Below are positions 59,205 to 64,000 of a stretch of DNA of 64,000 nt, in pieces. Numbering within the stretch: position 1 is the first letter of the stretch; each line of letters begins with the position of its first letter. Both the position numbers and the translations under genes were made by a program. The DNA lies in NCBI GenBank assembly GCA_947683425.1, contig CANTUQ010000083.1, positions 372,001 through 436,000 of the forward strand, given 5' to 3'. This stretch comes from Excoecaria cochinchinensis (Eukaryota; Streptophyta; Magnoliopsida; Malpighiales; Euphorbiaceae). The notes under the pieces were generated by a model. It saw only the letters and a program-made list of their open reading frames with translations. It did not search any database and was not told the DNA's origin.

Positions 59205-59375
59205 TTCCTCGCGATTTGAGGGGATACATTCCTTCTCTTTCTGAAAGGGCTCTTCGCAATTTGAGGAGGGATGTTTCGTCTCCTTTTGAAAGGGTTCTTC
59301 GAGATTTAAGGAGCAATATTTTGTCTTTTTCTGAAAGGGTTCTTTGCGATTTGAGGAGGGATGTTCTGAGGGAGT
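59205..59375. repeat. Tandem repeat, about 62-bp unit, three copies
   Basis: The motif GCGATTTGAGGAGGGATGTT followed by TTTCTGAAAGGGTTCTT recurs three times. On the minus strand it reads as repeats of SSNREEPFQKE. It lies just downstream of element J gag. Confidence 0.85.
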
Positions 59376-59555
59376 GACTGAGAATTTATAGACTGTCTCT
59401 TGAATGTTGAAGGCATCTTTGGTACAAGATTTCAGATTGAATGTGCCTTCAAGAGATCTAGTCGCATCGTCTCTTCCCAGATTTAATTGAGTAGAGTGCA
59501 CTGGTGTTATTTTTCTCCTCCATACGATTGTCCTTCGGCGATCATGTCGATCATT

Positions 59556-60447
59556 TCAACTCTTAGAGTCCGACTGGTTTGCTCCTTCGGTAGGGGATTT
59601 AGAAGGATTTTTTCGCATTAGCCTCGTGAATCTCTTCAAAAATTTGGCCTGTAAGAGTCTCTCTATCTCCTTCCTCAGCGAGTTGCATTCATTGATCGCC
59701 TGACCAATGTCCCTATGGAGCTTGCAGTATTTGCTTTTGTCCCTAAGAGCGAACGTCTGGTCTGACATATTCTTTGGTCAATTGACCTTGCTGTGATTCT
59801 TCTTAATCCACTCTAAGATACTGGTAGGCTTGGAGTTAAGTGGGGTATAGGTTTTAGCCGGATTATTAGTGTGGTGCTTAGACCTTCCTTGCTTAGACTC
59901 TTTCTCTTACCCGAACTCCTAGGTGAGGTCATTCTTTCAAGGGCCTTAAATTTCTTCTCTGTCCACCCAATCGAATATTGTAGCATGTCTACCAAGCTCG
60001 GTGGAAATTACAGACGATCGACCATGCTCGATGGGGGTACAATTGATCAGCCATGCTTGCGGGGTACTATAGCCTCCCGGCCATGCTTGACCTTCTCCTA
60101 TTGTCTCTGATGGCTTTGTCTAGTAGGATTAACTACTTTGCTCTGTCCATCAAGTCAGCGAAGTCCGTTGGGGGCTCAGTCTGGATGGACTCAAATAGGG
60201 GCCAACTCCTAACGCTTCTACTTAGGGCATCTGCTACTGCCTCAGGGTGTAAGTTTCTGATCTCTGATGCCATCGCTCGAAACCTGTCAATGTAGGCTCG
60301 AAGACTTTCATTGGGCCTTTAATTTAAGTTGTGCAGGTCATTGGCCATATTTGAGCAAATCTTGTTGTGAAAAGACCGTAAATTTGCTTAAAAGATGAGA
60401 CTGATTCCCGAGGAAGATTATGGAACCAGTTTAGAAAGAGGAGACTG
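59556..60447 (-). pseudogene. Element J gag (Tat-like), 5'-truncated
   Basis: Minus-strand blocks NWFHNLPRESVSSFKQIYGL and FTTRFAQ, then after a one-base shift NESLRAYIDRFRAMASEIRN, and EPPTDFADLMDRAKQ, are the gag capsid core. YCKLHRDIGQAINECNSLRK near 59730 is the C-terminal zinc-knuckle-like motif of Tat gag. TAG/TAA stops interrupt it. The N-terminal part is cut at 60447 by an LTR insertion. No pol follows, so J is another gag-only derivative or was deleted. Confidence 0.8.
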
Positions 60448-60960
60448 TGTAATGCCCCGAAATAATAGACCTGAATAGTGCAGGTAATGAACTTGATATT
60501 TTGGGCAAACAAATAGAATAATTTGAAAAGGGACTGGGTGCAAGAAATTAAAAATTTAGGGGGTTTAATTTTATGGTAAATATTAGTGTGTGAGTGTGTG
60601 TGTTGAGGAGGATTAAATGGTAAATAAAAAAAAAGGTCCAAAACTACGTCATTTTGGGGTAACTCTATTTTCCCTTTCCTTTCCTTTTTTTTTTCTTCTT
60701 TCTTTTCCTTCTCCCTGGTCTCGATTTTGTTCTAGCTCCTCCCTTCCCCGTCTGCCCATTTTCTCTTCCCTGTCTCTCCCCGTCGTCAGCCCCTCTATCC
60801 CCGCAGTTAGCTGCCGGCGTTGGCCCCCTTTCTCCTTTTCCTCTTCCGCGCGCGATTGCAGCAGCTGCTGCCCTTCTTCTCGCGCGTTTGGAGTCAAAAT
60901 TCAGCCCCATCCGACGCTGCCTCCTCCTCCTCCTCGTCCCTGGCCACCGAATACACCACC
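60448..60960 (+). repeat. LTR K (truncated) inserted in element J gag
   Basis: It begins TGTAATGCCCCGAAATAATA exactly where gag homology stops; GC/CT-rich leader-like DNA follows (60660-60950). The right side is cut by another LTR-type start at 60961. The end and target duplication are not identifiable. Confidence 0.5.
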
Positions 60961-61337
60961 TGTAACACCCCATCATCCCTTGGAATGATATCGGGGCGCC
61001 ACGCGGACACTTACGTATACATGTACACATACACTAGCGGAAGCGATAACATTATACATATTTATCTTTATGCATGTTCATATTACAACTTGTTTTCATT
61101 TAACTTTACATATACATTTACATAATGATGTTACTCAAAACATCATAAACTCTATTTCTATCTTATACAAAAAGATGAACAAAAATTCCTAGTGGCCTTG
61201 ACCTGCAGATGCGCGCTCTCACTGATTCCAAACCTGTAAAACTACACGGAAATAAACATCCGTGCTAAGCGATAACGCTTAGTGGGGATGAAAAATAATG
61301 CAAAGGACTTCTTTTCGAAGTCATAAATAAATCACAC
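60961..61337. repeat. LTR-like fragment beginning TGTAACACCCC
   Basis: It starts TGTAACACCCCATCATCCC and includes CTGCAGATGCGCGCTCTCAC and AAGCGATAACGCTTAGTGG, similar in layout to unit I near 37650 (CTGCGCGTGGAAAAAACC...). It is cut at 61337 by LTR F. Confidence 0.45.
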
Positions 61338-62591
61338 TGTGACGCGCGCCGAACCTGAAAATCCAGCAAGGGCCCTCGCTTATGAATCCACCATTGGGAT
61401 TCGAGGTATGAAGGTTCGCGTCTTTTGATCATGGGCGCCATGAGACATCATCGGTATGTTCCTCCCAATAGAACATTGGGGAGAACAACCTAGCCTATTG
61501 ACGCCTAAAGGCACCTTTGAGGTATTTGGAGTCGCCACCCAATTTGCGTGAAATTGGAAAAAAGTTTCTCACCTCTATTGGTCTAAACCAGAGATATGGT
61601 GTCCGGGACTTCCCTCTTATTTATGCTTTGGTTAATTATAAATGGGTTCTTAACTTTTTAAAATTATATCTCTCATCTCACACGATCAATGCATTTGAAT
61701 TTAAAGAGCGCATTTCAAGCATCCAAAAAGCGATAAAGGAAAGCAATAAATAAAGCAATAAAAGAAAGCGATAAAAAGCGATAAACACGCAAGCACACAA
61801 TTACAAGAGAGATTGGGGCGGAATACAACCCCATCGAAAGGAAATCAAAGACGTGAATGGGGACGGAATACAATCCCCTAAAATAAATAAAGTTGCCCCG
61901 AAGTTAATTACAAGGGCCCAAAATGAAAGAACATAAATTTGAAACACTCACCCAAAAACGAAATAAAAAACATGCATAAATCGGGACATTGTTTTAGGAA
62001 CATTGGTTCCTTCGCACATGTTCGAAATTTAGGAACATTGGTCCCTTCGTATTAATTTAAAGAGGGTTCGAAGAGTCGCTTTGGTTGTTTGGAAGAAAAT
62101 CGGGATGAGTGATCCCATTTTATTGAAAATTGACTCTTCGTTTTGATTGTGATAATTTTATTGTTGGGCTAAAACAAGGGACATTAGTCCCAATTTTATT
62201 AATAGAAGATTTCGATTTAATTGTATAAATATTTTTGTGACTTTTTATCGCACGCGTGAATAAATAAAATAATTATTTACAAATAAACACGTAACACATA
62301 AACAAAGAGTCGAAAAGATCTCACCAAACCGGAGTGACCCTCCACGCGTGGCGACCCATCCGGGGAGCCGCGGGGATACTCACATAACCCGACTCAAGTT
62401 AAATTTCAGACAGAAAATAATATCAAAAATATTAGTAATGATTCTAAAAATTAATCCAGTAAAGACGAAATAAATATTGAGTAAATTAATTTAATGAACC
62501 AGATAATTTACATGCAAGGTAAATTAAAATAAGTCATAGCAAAAATGAGGGTAGTGATAAAATAATGACAACAGTAACAAGAATATTAGAA

Positions 62592-62650
<59 letters not shown>

Positions 62651-62724
62651 CAAAAATGATACATAACAAATGAATAAATATAATAATAGCAACGATTAAT
62701 TAATAATAAATACAAAATACATAA

Positions 62725-62773
<49 letters not shown>

Positions 62774-62793
62774 GTAAAAACAGAAAATAAGTT

Positions 62794-62852
<59 letters not shown>

Positions 62853-62876
62853 GATAGTTGAAGCAGAATGTTAATA

Positions 62877-62907
<31 letters not shown>

Positions 62908-63032
62908 TACAATATATAACAACTATGTTAATGACAAACTATATTAATAACAACAAAAATAATTATTAACGGTAGTAATAATAGGATAAATAATGATAAA
63001 AGTAATAATAGTTGAACAGGATAATAATAATG

Positions 63033-63073
<41 letters not shown>
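62592..63073 (+). repeat. Five (AAT)n microsatellite blocks
   Basis: Blocks at about 62592-62645, 62730-62771, 62796-62852, 62876-62906 and 63036-63073, separated by AT-rich imperfect DNA. They create a long Tyr/Ile-only minus-strand frame that is not a gene. Confidence 0.95.
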
Positions 63074-63078
<5 letters not shown>

Positions 63079-63948
63079 AAATCAAATTGAAGCAAACAAA
63101 TAATATATTAATAGTGATATTAACACATTAAAATGCTAAAAGTAAATAATAGACATGATAATAATAGCAAAAATAATTTTAATAACAATAAATAATGTAC
63201 AAGAAAAATAAAAGAGAACAAGTCCAAGAATGTTTACCCTCAGAATTTTTTTAGATCGGAAAAGCGGTGTCTCGATTTATCTTCCTTGTCGAATTTGTGG
63301 TGATGAAAATTTGAAGGAAATATAGAAATTAATATTTCGAAATAAAATTAAGAAAATATTTTGATAAAAAATATTTTTGGTGGATGATTTGAGCGAAGGA
63401 AATTAATTTTCCAAGCTAAAATCACCGAAAAAATGAAATATATTTTTGAAGAAAAAATAAATAAATTACAACTTGAGAGAAACAAAGAAGAACTTGAGAA
63501 ATTTTGAAGAAATATTTGCTGGAGAGTGAAAAGCTAGAGAGAAACACCCCAAAAGCCAAAAAAACTCCCTTGAATAAAAATGTTGCCGTCCTTGAAAATG
63601 AGGGGAAAATCCTCATTTAATCTTGCCTTGACCAAAAATAGGAAGGGACAAAATATCTTTTTATTTTTGTTTAACCCAAAAAAGCATGAAATGATCAAAG
63701 ACTGAAGAAAATCAGACTGAAAAAAAAAATAGAAAAAAGAGGACAGGCGACAGGTCGCGCGGAGAAGGGCACAGCACGCGCGGGGACAGTCGCGCACCTG
63801 CACGCGAGGGGCAGGTGGTCGCGCGGTGGCCAAGCGGCCACCGCGCGGCCACTTTGCCCAATTCACAATAGGGTCGCGTGATGGCCACTTTGCCATCACG
63901 CGACCATCAATTGAATAAGTGGCCACTTTGGCCACTTATTCCACTTCT

Positions 63949-63954
<6 letters not shown>

Positions 63955-64000
<46 letters not shown>
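63955..64000. repeat. (TA)n microsatellite at window edge
   Basis: Dinucleotide repeat in the position equivalent to (TA)n at 2863-2880 and 10449-10485 in B LTRs. Confidence 0.95.

Larger units (their letters stand above)
61338..64000 (-). repeat. LTR F: B-family LTR, minus orientation, runs off the window
   Basis: It begins TGTGACGCGCGCCGAACC, the reverse of the B LTR end. It contains GGGGCGGAATACAACCCC, GTCCGGGACTTCC, large (AAT)n blocks at the place of B's (ATT)n, a GC-rich block (63740-63905) and (TA)n at the window edge, all in reverse order to 2648-5057. The left flank CACAC (61333-61337) should be the target duplication. There is no primer site next to the LTR end, so it is a 3' or solo LTR. 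Confidence 0.85.

Noticed and set aside
60617..61030. Overlapping ORFs of 82-123 codons on both strands
   Set aside because: Low-complexity CT-rich/GC-rich LTR leader; both strands open at once, no recognisable domain.
62524..62922. 132-codon minus-strand ORF made of Tyr and Ile
   Set aside because: Translation of (AAT)n microsatellites.

Overview
The window is nuclear DNA of a flowering plant, probably a dicot. It is AT-rich and consists almost entirely of decayed, nested transposable elements of plant-specific families: Ty3/gypsy Tat/Ogre-like and Athila-like retrotransposons, Del/Tekay-like LTRs, CACTA, Mutator-like (MULE) and hAT elements. I support one apparently intact host gene: a single-exon GT31-type glycosyltransferase on the minus strand at 45423-46376. 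I see no tRNA genes, CRISPR arrays or bacterial-style operons.

Layout. (1) 516-17238 and on to about 18800: a Tat/Ogre-like element 'A' (plus strand), with a 5' LTR, protease, G-patch, reverse transcriptase, two RNase H regions and integrase. A second element of the same lineage, 'B' (2648-13066), has landed inside A's protease. B is a gag-only non-autonomous element with 2.4-2.8 kb LTRs, a tRNA-Arg type primer site, a 25-bp minisatellite and a polypurine tract. A MULE sits in only one of B's LTRs. (2) 17290-20720: a spliced antisense accessory ORF downstream of A's integrase, then a spliced sense ATHILA-type ORF, with TATA boxes pointing in opposite directions between them. A duplicated primer-site/LTR junction and a foldback of LTR ends follow (to 22535). 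(3) 23283-34447, minus strand: an Athila-like element 'C' with gag, pro, pol and a downstream ATHILA-domain ORF whose start codon appears to be made by splicing. A solo LTR 'D' interrupts its leader. Two arrays of about 70-bp hairpins lie just upstream of the LTR TATA box and of a putative internal promoter. (4) 34448-35928: LTR 'H', carrying a 5S rRNA-derived segment. (5) 36361-36724: a MULE MITE. 36985-44948: a very large LTR-like unit 'I' containing a CACTA element that captured an exon resembling sucrose-phosphate synthase. (6) 45423-46376: the GT31 gene. (7) 47554-54322: a second CACTA element, a small hAT MITE, a retroposed cDNA-like insertion and a 2-kb hAT element, most with clear target-site duplications. 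(8) 55440-64000: a minus-strand Tat-like gag element 'J', cut by a chain of nested LTRs, the last being a B-family LTR that runs off the window.

The retrotransposon coding regions are dead. Most in-frame stops read as C-to-T or G-to-A changes (CAG to TAG, TGG to TAG or TGA, CAA to TAA, CGA to TGA), as expected from long-term cytosine methylation and deamination. Frameshifts are comparatively few. Element order and boundaries are read from sequence; lineage names rest on recognised domain motifs, primer sites and target duplications, not on any search.
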